From: CAILZL01 sp963748005
Lineage (GTDB): Bacteria > Pseudomonadota > Gammaproteobacteria > Steroidobacterales > Steroidobacteraceae
Length of the DNA: 64,000 nt
Reading direction: 5' to 3'
Assembly: GCA_963748005.1 (NCBI GenBank)
Contig: CAVVHH010000002.1
Coordinates: 806,001-870,000, forward strand
Below the pieces are notes generated by a model. It was not told the DNA's origin, ran no database searches, and saw nothing but the letters and a program-made list of their open reading frames with translations. Position 1 is the stretch's first letter. Each line of letters starts with the position of its first letter. This document shows, piece by piece, positions 39,856 to 47,992 of the stretch. Made by a program: the position numbers and the translations under genes.

Positions 39856-40692
39856 TCAGACCGCCTGCGTGAACGGCGACGGCACCTCGAAAAACTCGCC
39901 GCGCATCAGGACCGATGGTGGAATCCCGAACATCTCGTTGAACGTGCGCGTAAGGTGCGCGGCGTCCGCGAATGCGGAGGCATGCGCTGCGTCGGCGATG
40001 GTGCGTTCGCGGCCGATCGCGATCATTGCGCGCGTGACCTTGCGCCAGAGGATGTAGCGTCGGAACGGCAGCCCCAGCTCATCCTTGAAAACGTGCGCGA
40101 AGCGGTCCGGCGACAGGTGCACGAGCTTCGCGGCATCCTCGAGCGACAGGCGCAGTTCGTCCGACTGATTGATCGCTTGCACGACGCGCATCACGCGTGG
40201 ATCGATCCGGCGCAGGGGCGGCGAGCCCGCGCAGAGCGCGCGCACGCACAGCCGCACGAGGTCGCCCGCGTCGGGCGCCGCCAGCGGGTTGTCCAGGAAG
40301 GTTCGCAGCTCGCCAGCGCACGCGTCGACGCGCGCGTCGGGGACGATGGTGATGTCCTGCATGAGCTGCGAGCGCAGCCACAGGCCTTCGCTCGACTCCG
40401 CATCGACGAACATCATTGCGCCCCGCGAGCCCTGCGCGTTGAAGCCATGCTCGACATCGGGCTTGACGATCGCGCCGCGGCCTTCCTGCCAGCTCGTGCC
40501 GGTGGTGCGGATCACGGCCTTACCGTCGACGGCGATGAAGACCTGGATCGCATGATGTGCGTGGGCCGGCACCTCGCCACCGCCCTCGCCCACCAGCAGG
40601 AAGCCGCCGTCCCACAGGTACCAGCGGGGTCGCGTTTTCGGTTGCCACTTAAATCCGCCGACCGGGGCAGCAGGTTTGTTCAAGCCGGGCAC
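39856..40692 (-). CDS. AraC-type regulator with cupin sensor domain
   Basis: GTG 40692 is taken as start: GGAGG lies 6 bases before it and the cupin begins at once. The same frame stays open 600 bases more because of the very high GC, but that part is a shadow of the opposite-strand genes. Residues 1-150 hold a cupin (HAHHAIQVFIAVDGKAV, IVKPDVEHGFNA). Residues 175-275 carry two AraC helix-turn-helix units (LSLEDAAKLVHLSPDRFAHVFKDE, IADAAHASAFADAAHLTRTF). It is divergent from the Cys-rich/monooxygenase operon and probably controls it. Confidence 0.85.
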   Translation of the reverse strand: MPGLNKPAAPVGGFKWQPKTRPRWYLWDGGFLLVGEGGGEVPAHAHHAIQVFIAVDGKAVIRTTGTSWQEGRGAIVKPDVEHGFNAQGSRGAMMFVDAESSEGLWLRSQLMQDITIVPDARVDACAGELRTFLDNPLAAPDAGDLVRLCVRALCAGSPPLRRIDPRVMRVVQAINQSDELRLSLEDAAKLVHLSPDRFAHVFKDELGLPFRRYILWRKVTRAMIAIGRERTIADAAHASAFADAAHLTRTFNEMFGIPPSVLMRGEFFEVPSPFTQAV

Positions 40693-40806
40693 GGGATTCC
40701 TCCAAGAAACAGAGCGGGCACTTTCAATACGCAGTGAGGGGCGAAGCCTATCGTAGCTTCCATCGTGTGGAGTGTTCCGCACATTAACCAAGCCAGGAGA
40801 AATGCC

Positions 40807-40962
40807 ATGAACGAGTCCCAGAACCAAGCCCAGCAGCAGACCCACACTCAAGCCCAAAACCCGGCCAAGTGCCCATGCCCCTGCAGCAGTGGCGGTGCTT
40901 GCACGTGCCCGCAGCAGGCCTGCTGCACGGCGCACGAGTGCGCGTGCGTGAAGCAGTCGTGA
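40807..40962 (+). CDS. Cys-rich miniprotein, 51 residues, metallothionein-like
   Basis: A good ribosome site (AGGAGA, 6 bases before ATG) and a short intergenic distance support it as a real gene. Residues 1-20 are Gln/Asn-rich and unstructured. Then nine Cys in about 26 residues: KCPCPCSSGGACTCPQQACC then TAHECAC, mostly as Cys-x-Cys pairs with one Cys-Cys. That pattern suggests binding of soft metals, as in metallothioneins, but it is not a known metallothionein as far as I can tell. It lies 15 bases before the monooxygenase gene and is likely co-transcribed. Confidence 0.65.
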   Translation: MNESQNQAQQQTHTQAQNPAKCPCPCSSGGACTCPQQACCTAHECACVKQS

Positions 40963-40977
40963 AGTGAGGAGGCGCCC

Positions 40978-42081
40978 ATGAAGACTCTCGACACGATCGT
41001 CATCGGCGCCGGCCAGGCCGGCCTCGCCGCAGGCTACCACCTGCGGCAGGCTGGCCTGGGTTTCGCGATACTCGATGCGGGCAAGGTCGGCGACAGCTGG
41101 ACGAACCGCTGGGACAGCCTGCGATTGTTCACGCCGGTCCGCTACAACAATCTGCCGGGGATGCGCTTTCCCGGTCGGCCCTATGACTTGCCGAACAAGG
41201 ATCAGGTCGCGGCATACTTTCGCGATTACGTCGCCGCGTTCGCACTGCCCATCCGCGAGCAGTCGCCGGTCGCCGCGCTGCGCCGGCAGTCCGATGAGTT
41301 CGTGGTCACGCTGCACGACGGAGAAACACTGACCGCACGCTCGGTGATCATCGCCACCGGCGCAAACCAGCGGCCGAGCATTCCCGGGCTGTCCTCACTG
41401 CTGGATCCGCGCATTGTCCAGCTGCACTCCAGCGACTACCGGCGACCCTCGCAATTGCCACCGGGCCGAGTGCTGGTGGTCGGCGCCGGCAATTCCGGCG
41501 CGCAGATCTCGATCGAGCTGGCCGGCAGCGGCCGCGACACGCTGCTGGCCGGTCGCGACACCGGCGCAATACCACGTCGACTGCTGGGCCGCGACATTTT
41601 CGACTGGATCTGGCACACGCGGCTACGCACGTCGACCGACTCCGCGCGCGGGCGCAAGCGTCTGCAAGCACGACGTTTCGGAGGCGATCCCTTGGTGGGC
41701 ACACCGCCCATGGCCTTCGCTGACGCGGGCGTTACGCGCACCGGTCGTGTCGTTGCCGTGCGTGACGGCATGCCGTTGCTGGAAGACGGTTCAACCGTCG
41801 GCGGCATCTCGGCCGTTGTCTGGTGCACGGGCTTCCGGCCCGACTACTCGTGGATCGAGCTGCCGGCGTTCGGGCTCGACGGCTATCCGCGCCACCAGCG
41901 CGGCGTGGCCATCGACGTGTCGGGCCTGGCGTTTGTCGGCATGCGTTACCAGTTCCGGGCGCGGTCCGCGCTGATCGGTGGCGTCGCGGAAGACGCGGCA
42001 CACGTGGTCGGGCGAATCGTGGCGCAATTGAGCCAGCAGCCGGCAATGCCGGCAGCCGCTTTTCACATGAGTGGAGCATGA
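40978..42081 (+). CDS. Flavin-dependent monooxygenase / NAD(P)-binding oxidoreductase (CzcO-like)
   Basis: A 367-residue protein with two dinucleotide motifs: FAD at residues 8-13 (VIGAGQAGLAAGYHL) and NAD(P) at about 164-170 (VLVVGAGNSGAQISIEL). Other family marks are WTNRWDSLRLFTPVRYNNLPG and the late ATG-type motif VVWCTGFRPDYSWIEL. CzcO/YhiN-type flavoproteins oxidise small organic or organo-metal compounds; the substrate is unknown. The gene is part of a GC-rich operon with the Cys-rich protein. Its stop overlaps the next gene's start. Confidence 0.82.
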   Translation: MKTLDTIVIGAGQAGLAAGYHLRQAGLGFAILDAGKVGDSWTNRWDSLRLFTPVRYNNLPGMRFPGRPYDLPNKDQVAAYFRDYVAAFALPIREQSPVAALRRQSDEFVVTLHDGETLTARSVIIATGANQRPSIPGLSSLLDPRIVQLHSSDYRRPSQLPPGRVLVVGAGNSGAQISIELAGSGRDTLLAGRDTGAIPRRLLGRDIFDWIWHTRLRTSTDSARGRKRLQARRFGGDPLVGTPPMAFADAGVTRTGRVVAVRDGMPLLEDGSTVGGISAVVWCTGFRPDYSWIELPAFGLDGYPRHQRGVAIDVSGLAFVGMRYQFRARSALIGGVAEDAAHVVGRIVAQLSQQPAMPAAAFHMSGA

Positions 42082-42488
42082 CCATGGCATACCTGATTGG
42101 CGTTGGCCTCGGATTGTTTGTATTCGTGTTCGGAAGGGTGGTTGGCCTCGACCGCGATCGCGCGTTCTACTCGACTGTGCTGGCGGTCGTCGCGACGTAC
42201 TACGGCCTGTTCGCGATCATGGGCGGCTCGACCGAGGCGCTCATCGCCGAATGCGCGGTAGCGGCGTTGTTCTTCGCTGCGACAGTCATCGGCTTCAGGC
42301 GCAACCTGTGGATCGTGGCCGCCGGACTCGCGGCGCACGGTCTGTTCGATGCCATTCACGGGCACGTCATCGCCAATCCCGGCATGCCGCAGTGGTGGCC
42401 CATGTTCTGCGGGAGCATCGACATCGCCATGGGAATCGGCCTGGCCTGGCTGCTGCTGCGAGACAAGGTTCGGGCCAAGGTAGCGTAG
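42078..42488 (+). CDS. Small membrane protein, four hydrophobic segments
   Basis: A 136-residue inner-membrane protein beginning MTMAYLIGVGLGLFVFVFGR. Four hydrophobic helices at about 3-20, 28-50, 55-75 and 105-128; between them are LAAHGLFDAIHGHVIANPG, with several His. The start overlaps the monooxygenase stop (ATGA). I do not recognise a family. The His-rich loop could bind metal; that is only a guess. Confidence 0.65.
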   Translation: MTMAYLIGVGLGLFVFVFGRVVGLDRDRAFYSTVLAVVATYYGLFAIMGGSTEALIAECAVAALFFAATVIGFRRNLWIVAAGLAAHGLFDAIHGHVIANPGMPQWWPMFCGSIDIAMGIGLAWLLLRDKVRAKVA

Positions 42489-42490
42489 CC

Positions 42491-43309
42491 ATGCCACGCC
42501 TCGCGATGATGGCGCTGCTAACGGTGATGACTTCGGCTGCGACGGCACAGCGGCCGACAGTCGTATTGCAAGCAGGACTTGGCGACGGTCATGAATCCTG
42601 GAGTGCCGTGTCCGCCGTGATCGCAGCACAGGCGCAAGTCTTTGCGTACGATCGTCCGGGATATGGCGGCCGCGCGCCGGAGCAAGGCCCGCGCGATCCG
42701 TGCACCATCGCCGCCGAGCTACGGCAGGCCTTGCGTCATTCGGGACTGGCGCCGCCATACATCCTGGTCGGGCATTCCTTCGGCGGGTTGTATCAGTACG
42801 TCTTCGCCAAGCTGTATCCCAAGGACGTTGCCGGAATCCTGCTGGTGGACCCGACGCATCCTGATCACTGGCGACGGATGCAACACGACGCGCCTGCAAC
42901 AGCCGCGTTCATGAAGGTCATGCGCGCTGTCGCGTTCAGTGACGTGATGCGCGCCGAGTTCGACGACCAGGCGCGATGCCTCGAGCACATCGATACGCAA
43001 CAGCCGCTCACGATTCCGGCGCGCTTGCTGGTGCGCACCCAGTTCGGTTTCATGGAATCTACTGCGTTCGCAAAGATGACCGGTTCGCTGGCCAGTGACT
43101 GGCAGCGCCTGCTCGGCGTCAGTGCCGCCCAGCACGTGAGGGGCGCCGGTCATTACATCCACCACGACCGACCCGACGACGTTGTCGCGGCACTGCGGGC
43201 TGTGATCGGCGAAGTGCGTGCCCACGGCAATGAGTGCGTTTCTACACCAAGCAGAAGTCGATCATGCAGCGTTGGCCGGAAAGCATCGAGAAGGGTGCGG
43301 AGTTTGTGA
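42491..43309 (+). CDS. Secreted alpha/beta hydrolase with a recombined C-terminus
   Basis: A 272-residue protein: signal-like start LAMMALLTVMTSAATAQ, oxyanion region VVLQAGLGDGHESW, nucleophile elbow VGHSFGGLYQY (Ser near residue 97), acid region LVDPTHPDHW and catalytic His in GAGHYIHHDRP. It would cleave an ester or similar bond. The natural end is about VAALRAVIGEV. The last 30 residues (RAHGNECVSTPSRSRSCSVG...) are mmsA 3' DNA read in another frame, so the gene has lost its own stop at a recombination joint. It is the last gene of the AraC-controlled operon. Confidence 0.8.
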   Translation: MPRLAMMALLTVMTSAATAQRPTVVLQAGLGDGHESWSAVSAVIAAQAQVFAYDRPGYGGRAPEQGPRDPCTIAAELRQALRHSGLAPPYILVGHSFGGLYQYVFAKLYPKDVAGILLVDPTHPDHWRRMQHDAPATAAFMKVMRAVAFSDVMRAEFDDQARCLEHIDTQQPLTIPARLLVRTQFGFMESTAFAKMTGSLASDWQRLLGVSAAQHVRGAGHYIHHDRPDDVVAALRAVIGEVRAHGNECVSTPSRSRSCSVGRKASRRVRSL

Positions 43310-43326
43310 TGCCGACTTCAAAGTGA
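43219..43326 (+). pseudogene. mmsA 3'-end remnant
   Basis: Bases 43234-43326 match the last 93 bases of mmsA (36833-36925) in 86 positions. The encoded 30 residues, VRFYTKQKSIMQRWPESIEK and on to PTSK plus stop, are the same in both. All seven changes fall in third codon positions. Before 43234 the match continues for about 15 bases with a four-base gap. No mmsA promoter or 5' part is present, so it is a scrap. Confidence 0.88.
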
Positions 43327-43617
43327 GCGCTTCCTCCCCTCCTCCTCGCAAGCGGGGAAGGGTCAACCGGGGGCGTCTGGATTACGGCGCAGCTCCCTTG
43401 AATCGACGCTCTTGGTCAGTTGTGTGCGGACACGAAGTTACATATGACTGCGGCTCGTTAACTTGCCAAGGTGATAACATCAACCGCGGCAAATCTTTTT
43501 GATCGCCGACATGGGAAGTAGTAAACGGATTCGATCGGCACCGCGACGCGTCGCGGTTGTGCGCAATGAACCCATCATTCGCGGTTCGACCAAGCCCGTC
43601 GAGCAAAATATCGTCTG
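43327..43617. other. Intergenic stretch, no convincing gene
   Basis: 291 bases following the mmsA scrap. A 36-codon frame beginning at ATG 43511 runs to the AraC stop, but has no recognisable features. The DNA looks like a patchwork of junction material. Confidence 0.4.
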
Positions 43618-44481
43618 CTAGCTGCTGCGGTGATGCAGTGCGCGAAACTCACGGGGAGTCATGCCCTTGAGTGTCCTGAACTGACGATTGAAATTCGCCA
43701 AATTCTTATAGCCCACACGGCTGGCCACCGCCCCGATGCTCACATCCTTTTCCATGAGGATCGAACAGGCGTTTCCAATTCGAAGCCGCATGACATAGGC
43801 GATGGGCGTCATACGCGCATGTTTCCGGAACATGCGATGCACGGCCGACGGACTCAAGCAGGCCATCGCAGCCAAATCATCGACGTTGACCGGTTCATCA
43901 AAATGTTTATGCAGATGTACAAGGACCCGTTGCAAGCGCTCGTCCGGGGCAATAGCGGCGGGAGTAGTGTAGCGGTCTGCCAATAGCGTTCTGCGATCGT
44001 CCTGCGCCAGCCGACGCAGCACCTGCAGCAAGGCAAGGAGTCGTAAGTCTGGAGATGCTTTTGGCAGATCTTCAATCAGCGTGCGGACGTCGCGGGCGGC
44101 TTTGGACGAAAAGTGGATGCCCCGGCGCGCCTCGGTCAGCATCTTCTTGATAGCAGCCAACTCCGGCATCAGGCGTATGACATCAGTTGCCCAGTTTTCA
44201 GAAAACCAGGAAACGATTGCCACGTGCGGACGGTTCGAATCGAGGACTTCGTTTGAGCACCATGTGTGCGGCACATTGGGTCCCAGCAGCACCAAGTCGC
44301 CATCGTCATACGCTCCCATGTGGTCTCCGACAAATCGGTGACCTTTGCTGTTCAACGTCAGAGTCAGCTCGTACTCCGGATGGTGGTGCCATTCAAACGG
44401 AATCCCGTTAGGCAGCCTTCTGTCGAGCAGGGCGACTGAGGTCCTCGCTTCCATCGTGACTTTTTCAAAAGCTGATTTCAT
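43618..44481 (-). CDS. AraC-type regulator with cupin domain
   Basis: A 287-residue regulator from ATG 44481 (ATG 44517 adds 12 residues). Cupin sensor at about 25-110 (PFEWHHHPEYELTLTLNSKG, VLLGPNVPHTWCSNE), double HTH at about 190-285 (VDDLAAMACLSPSAVHRMFRKHA; GAVASRVGYKNLANFNRQF). The HHPEYEL pattern is that of regulators of sugar and uronate use. It lies next to a FucP-type transporter, a DUF1479 gene and a dehydrogenase on the same strand and probably controls them. Confidence 0.88.
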   Translation of the reverse strand: MKSAFEKVTMEARTSVALLDRRLPNGIPFEWHHHPEYELTLTLNSKGHRFVGDHMGAYDDGDLVLLGPNVPHTWCSNEVLDSNRPHVAIVSWFSENWATDVIRLMPELAAIKKMLTEARRGIHFSSKAARDVRTLIEDLPKASPDLRLLALLQVLRRLAQDDRRTLLADRYTTPAAIAPDERLQRVLVHLHKHFDEPVNVDDLAAMACLSPSAVHRMFRKHARMTPIAYVMRLRIGNACSILMEKDVSIGAVASRVGYKNLANFNRQFRTLKGMTPREFRALHHRSS

Positions 44482-44610
44482 GACTGGATTCCAGCTGGTG
44501 CTCAAGCTTCGGCGCAAGAATAGTATTAAAAGTCACGACGTCTGCATAGCGATGCTTCAGCGCAAACCATTGAAGCTTGATAGATGTGACCGCAGTGACA
44601 GGTTTACTTC

Positions 44611-44904
44611 TTACGGCTTCCTCAAGACCGATGGACCACAAAAACGTCTACCCACTTCCGTAACGATTTGCGTCCAATAGAACGGGTCTTCTCCAGATAT
44701 GAGCAGTGTTCGGCTCGCAGGCGCAATTTTCTTCAGTACGTTTACAGTTGGTGCCCGGCAGGATGCAATGCGATCTACGAGAGCCTTCGGATCTCCAAGG
44801 ACGAAACTGTCGCTACCTATAGAATGGTCTGGTAGCCAGACATTCAGAGCAGACAGAATGCTGTTGCAGCCTGCTCCGCAGTAGACGTGGCCATAGTGTT
44901 TCAA
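44611..44904 (-). CDS. Hypothetical protein, doubtful
   Basis: A 97-codon frame opening at TTG, 11 bases after the stop of the transporter gene and on the same strand. The sequence (HYGHVYCGAGCNSILSALNV, VLKKIAPASRTLLISGED) has moderate protein-like character, but I recognise nothing, the start codon is weak and no ribosome site is seen. It may be a scrap of a larger gene. Confidence 0.25.
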   Translation of the reverse strand: MKHYGHVYCGAGCNSILSALNVWLPDHSIGSDSFVLGDPKALVDRIASCRAPTVNVLKKIAPASRTLLISGEDPFYWTQIVTEVGRRFCGPSVLRKP

Positions 44905-44915
44905 TGGGTCACAGG

Positions 44916-46202
44916 TTAGTCATTGACGGCGGGATGGCGTGCATACCACCCGAATCCAATGATGCCGAGATAACAAAGTGCCGGTACGACGAATGCCGCA
45001 GTCAGCGTTGTGGCGTCTGCCACATGACCGGTGATCAATGGAACAATGGCGCCGCCAACGATGGCAACACAGAGAATGCCAGAGCCGTCGGAGACCCGTT
45101 CACCCAACCCCTCCGAGGTCAACGCGAAGATCAGCGGAAACATGATCGAATTGAAAAGGCCGACCGCCAGCATGGTCCATCCTGCAATCGACCCGGTGGT
45201 GCTGATCGAAATTAGAATCAGCACCAATGCCATGAGGCCATTCAAGGTAACCAATCGGGCGGCGGGCACCACCCGCAACACAAGCAGCCCGAATAGTCGG
45301 CCTACCAGCAGGCCGCCCCAGTAGAAGGCCAGGTACTTACCGGCTGCTTCATGTGTGAAACTCATGGTGCTCGGCTCGGCGAGGTAATTGACCAGCAGGC
45401 TGCCAATAGTCACCTCGGCTCCGACGTAAAGGCCGATGGCGGTCACTCCGAATGCAAAACGCGGCCGACGCATCAGATCGAGGAGTCGCACCTTGCGTGC
45501 TTCAGTTCTGACTGGACGACCCAATCCGTCCCTGAGCAGCCAGACGAGCACTGAAACTGCAAGCACCGCGACCGCAATAGCGAGGTAGGTGCGACTGATC
45601 GTCGCAGCTTCTGCCGCCCGGATGGTAACCAGGTCAGTTGCGGCGGTGCTCTGCACGGTTGCGGAAGTATTGATTCCCAGAATGAGGATGGCCCCAAAGA
45701 ACGGGGCGACGACGGTACCTATCGAGTTGCAGGCATGCGCGAATGTCAGGCGCGTCGGTGTTGTCTGCGCTGTACCGAGATGGATGATGAGCGGATTTGC
45801 CGTGACCTGAATGATGGTTACGCCCGCCGCAAGAATGAACAGCGCGACGAGAAAGGGCGGGAATGAGCCAGACCAGGCAGCCGGCAGAAATATCGTGCAT
45901 CCTGCGGCCATGACGAAGAATCCTGAGGCCAGCGACCGCAGATAACCCACTCTGTAAATCAAGTGTGCGGCCGGGATGGAAACCAGCAGGTAGCTGGTGA
46001 AGAAGCAAAACTGAACCATGGTCATCTCGCCATAGCTCAGTTGAAACAGGTCCTTGAGCTTTGGCATCAGGATGTCATTGAGACTGGTCAGACTGCCAAA
46101 GACGAAAAATGAGAAAAAGCCGATCGCATCGATCGTGATCCGTTTGCCATCACCGGCTGCCAGTGATGATTGTGCGGTCGTGGATTGTGGGGCGCTGATC
46201 AT
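44916..46202 (-). CDS. MFS sugar transporter, FucP/GluP-type
   Basis: A 428-residue inner-membrane carrier with twelve hydrophobic segments. FucP-type marks: FFVFGSLTSLNDILMPKLKD in helix 1 with its Asn/Asp pair, then FFTSYLLVSIPAAHLIYRVG, ANPLIIHLGTAQTTPTRLTF and NSIMFPLIFALTSEGLGE. This group imports fucose, glucose, galactose or similar sugars with protons. Upstream gene is DUF1479 (same strand, 200 bases apart); AraC regulator follows. So it feeds the sugar catabolism of this block. Confidence 0.88.
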   Translation of the reverse strand: MISAPQSTTAQSSLAAGDGKRITIDAIGFFSFFVFGSLTSLNDILMPKLKDLFQLSYGEMTMVQFCFFTSYLLVSIPAAHLIYRVGYLRSLASGFFVMAAGCTIFLPAAWSGSFPPFLVALFILAAGVTIIQVTANPLIIHLGTAQTTPTRLTFAHACNSIGTVVAPFFGAILILGINTSATVQSTAATDLVTIRAAEAATISRTYLAIAVAVLAVSVLVWLLRDGLGRPVRTEARKVRLLDLMRRPRFAFGVTAIGLYVGAEVTIGSLLVNYLAEPSTMSFTHEAAGKYLAFYWGGLLVGRLFGLLVLRVVPAARLVTLNGLMALVLILISISTTGSIAGWTMLAVGLFNSIMFPLIFALTSEGLGERVSDGSGILCVAIVGGAIVPLITGHVADATTLTAAFVVPALCYLGIIGFGWYARHPAVND

Positions 46203-46361
46203 TTTTTTACCGCTTGTTTCGCCGATGCTACCAACTCGTTTGCACAGTTATTGCCGCCAAACAACACCGATAAGGCCAGCGTAAAGTCCGCTATCTCAAT
46301 CGGCAGCCGTCAGAGCCGTGATAAATGCAATACGCTGATACTTGACCTGACGTTCGCGCAG

Positions 46362-46395
46362 GTCCGCTCGGCGTTGTGTGCTCGCTCGAGCGGAC
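46362..46395. terminator. Hairpin after the DUF1479 gene
   Basis: GTCCGCTCG (46362-46370) and CGAGCGGAC (46387-46395), 16-base loop, starting about 10 bases beyond the DUF1479 stop on the minus strand. It has no T run, so the role as terminator is tentative. Confidence 0.4.
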
Positions 46396-46405
46396 GACCT
46401 TCTGC

Positions 46406-47674
46406 TTATCCCGTGTATCCCATTTGCTGCAGGCCCAGCGGACTGAGGTCGGCCTTGGTATATCGACCCTTAAAGTCCACTTCGATGTCGTCGGGCGCGA
46501 AATCTGGTGACGACAGACCACCCTCGAATGCCGGCCTTTGGAGGGTCGCATACGCTCGGTTTTTGGCGCAGTCTGGAGCTGGTGCAATGTACATGACGCT
46601 CGAATAGCCCGTGCCCCGATGCTCATCTTCGACTCCGTGCAACACATCGGGGTGCCACCAGATAGTATCGCCCGGCTGCATCTGCGGTATGGAGCCGTAG
46701 CCTCGCAGCAGTAGCTGGTGGTAATCCTCGACGAGCATCATTGCGCGGCAGGCAGCTGAGCCGCACAACTCATCCTCGGGCACGTCGTCCTGCAGAGCGC
46801 GCAGCAGCATCCAGCCCATCGCATCGGCAACCGGCAAAAGCTGAAGCGTACCGTCATGAGGTCCTTGAGCGGTCAGCGCGGTCCAGCCCTGGAAGGTACG
46901 GAACATCCGGCAGACGGCAGGCGACGGAATTTCGACTGTCTCGGTTCGACCCCACGCTTCAAACGGGTCGTACTTGGTGACATCCCCACCGAATAAATGA
47001 CGATACACCTTGGTGTGATAGGCAGGATCAATCCAGCGCTCGATGGAGCCAGCATCCGCATGGGGTGACAACCCCAGCGAAGCATCCCCTGGCTCGCGGA
47101 AGCGCACGCGATCTGCATAAATCAGATCACGATCGGGATTGAATACCGGACCCTCTTGTGACTCGTAACGCCACAGCCGATTGAGGAATCTTCTGGCCCT
47201 CGCCATGGCGGGGTCGGTGCGTGCCTCCATTTGAGGACGCGACCAGAACACACCGTAGATCTGAGGCTTTGCGCTGGCGAGCGTATTGAAATAGTTGTCT
47301 ACAGCACCACTCGTCTTGAGCTTCTCAAGATAGTTGTTGCTGGTGAGATACTCGGCCAGTTCCCCATTCCAGTCATTGACCCGTGAGTCTTCAAACACAT
47401 TGCGGATCACGAGACAGCCACGTTGGCGAATATGGTCCTTCTGAGTCTCAGTAACTTGATCAAGCTGTCCAAAATCAATTTGTGGAACAGGACTGATGCC
47501 TTGTGTACGTTCGTTCACGATCTGATCGAGCTGTTTCTCGACGCGCGCCGTCATGGCTGCAAAGCGCTGCGGCATATTGGTAATCTGAGCGCGCAACTTG
47601 CGCTTGGTTTCGATAATCCGCGTCCGATAAGGGATATTGGCTTCGTTCGATTTCTCTCGTGCCTGCTGCAACAT
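46406..47674 (-). CDS. DUF1479 family non-heme iron dioxygenase-like protein (YbiU type)
   Basis: A 422-residue protein of the YbiU/DUF1479 family, predicted to be a 2-oxoglutarate/Fe(II)-type oxygenase of cytoplasmic location. Family features: RGCLVIRNVF near residue 89, then YGVFWSRPQMEARTDPAM, and the metal-type motif LSPHADAGSIERW (His-x-Asp). The second His is probably in TIWWHPDVLHGVED. Substrate unknown; homologues often stand in sugar or amino-acid gene sets. It is followed by the transporter and preceded by 318 bases that include a repeated motif. Confidence 0.85.
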   Translation of the reverse strand: MLQQAREKSNEANIPYRTRIIETKRKLRAQITNMPQRFAAMTARVEKQLDQIVNERTQGISPVPQIDFGQLDQVTETQKDHIRQRGCLVIRNVFEDSRVNDWNGELAEYLTSNNYLEKLKTSGAVDNYFNTLASAKPQIYGVFWSRPQMEARTDPAMARARRFLNRLWRYESQEGPVFNPDRDLIYADRVRFREPGDASLGLSPHADAGSIERWIDPAYHTKVYRHLFGGDVTKYDPFEAWGRTETVEIPSPAVCRMFRTFQGWTALTAQGPHDGTLQLLPVADAMGWMLLRALQDDVPEDELCGSAACRAMMLVEDYHQLLLRGYGSIPQMQPGDTIWWHPDVLHGVEDEHRGTGYSSVMYIAPAPDCAKNRAYATLQRPAFEGGLSSPDFAPDDIEVDFKGRYTKADLSPLGLQQMGYTG

Positions 47675-47992
47675 GGATACCTCTGATTCATTAAGGACAG
47701 CGCTCAGCTATGGCTGTCGCGTTATCACCCGAAGAAAATTGACGAGCTCAATTCGATTGAGTTGATGAGCGCACGCACAATCACTGGCAAGCTCAGCGCC
47801 GATGAGATCCGTCCCGTGAACAATGGAACTCCGGTCGTATTCTGGTTGCGCAACAGCGTCGTGCATGGTCATGCTATGGCTGCCAGAGATTAGTGCTGAT
47901 GGAGTGATGGCGCTTATGCGGACTGAGCCAATATTGATACTATTCTTGCAATGTTGAATTCCCTGGCAATTGCCATGGATGTTTATCTTCGT
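47675..47992. other. Upstream region of DUF1479
   Basis: 318 bases between the dehydrogenase stop and the DUF1479 start. A 42-codon plus-strand frame (47765-47893) is present but unrecognised. It holds motif copy A (47927-47950). Confidence 0.4.
47927..47950. promoter_or_regulatory. Repeated motif, copy A (candidate operator)
   Basis: GCCAATATTGATACTATTCT and TGCA follow; 20 of 24 bases match copy B at about 49369-49392, upstream of the dehydrogenase. Both copies lie upstream of minus-strand sugar genes, so this could be the site of the nearby AraC regulator. Confidence 0.4.

Noticed and set aside
40693..41316. A long N-terminal extension of the AraC gene frame
   Set aside because: GC-rich DNA leaves the antisense frame open over the Cys-rich and monooxygenase genes. 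The GTG at 40692 has GGAGG before it and begins the cupin domain.
36926..43326. Integrase or transposase for the nested insert
   Set aside because: Every frame between the mmsA copies was assigned or dismissed; no recombinase motif was seen, so I do not claim an active element.
43511..43621. 36-codon plus-strand frame before the AraC stop
   Set aside because: Short, no ribosome site, overlaps the AraC stop, no recognisable pattern.
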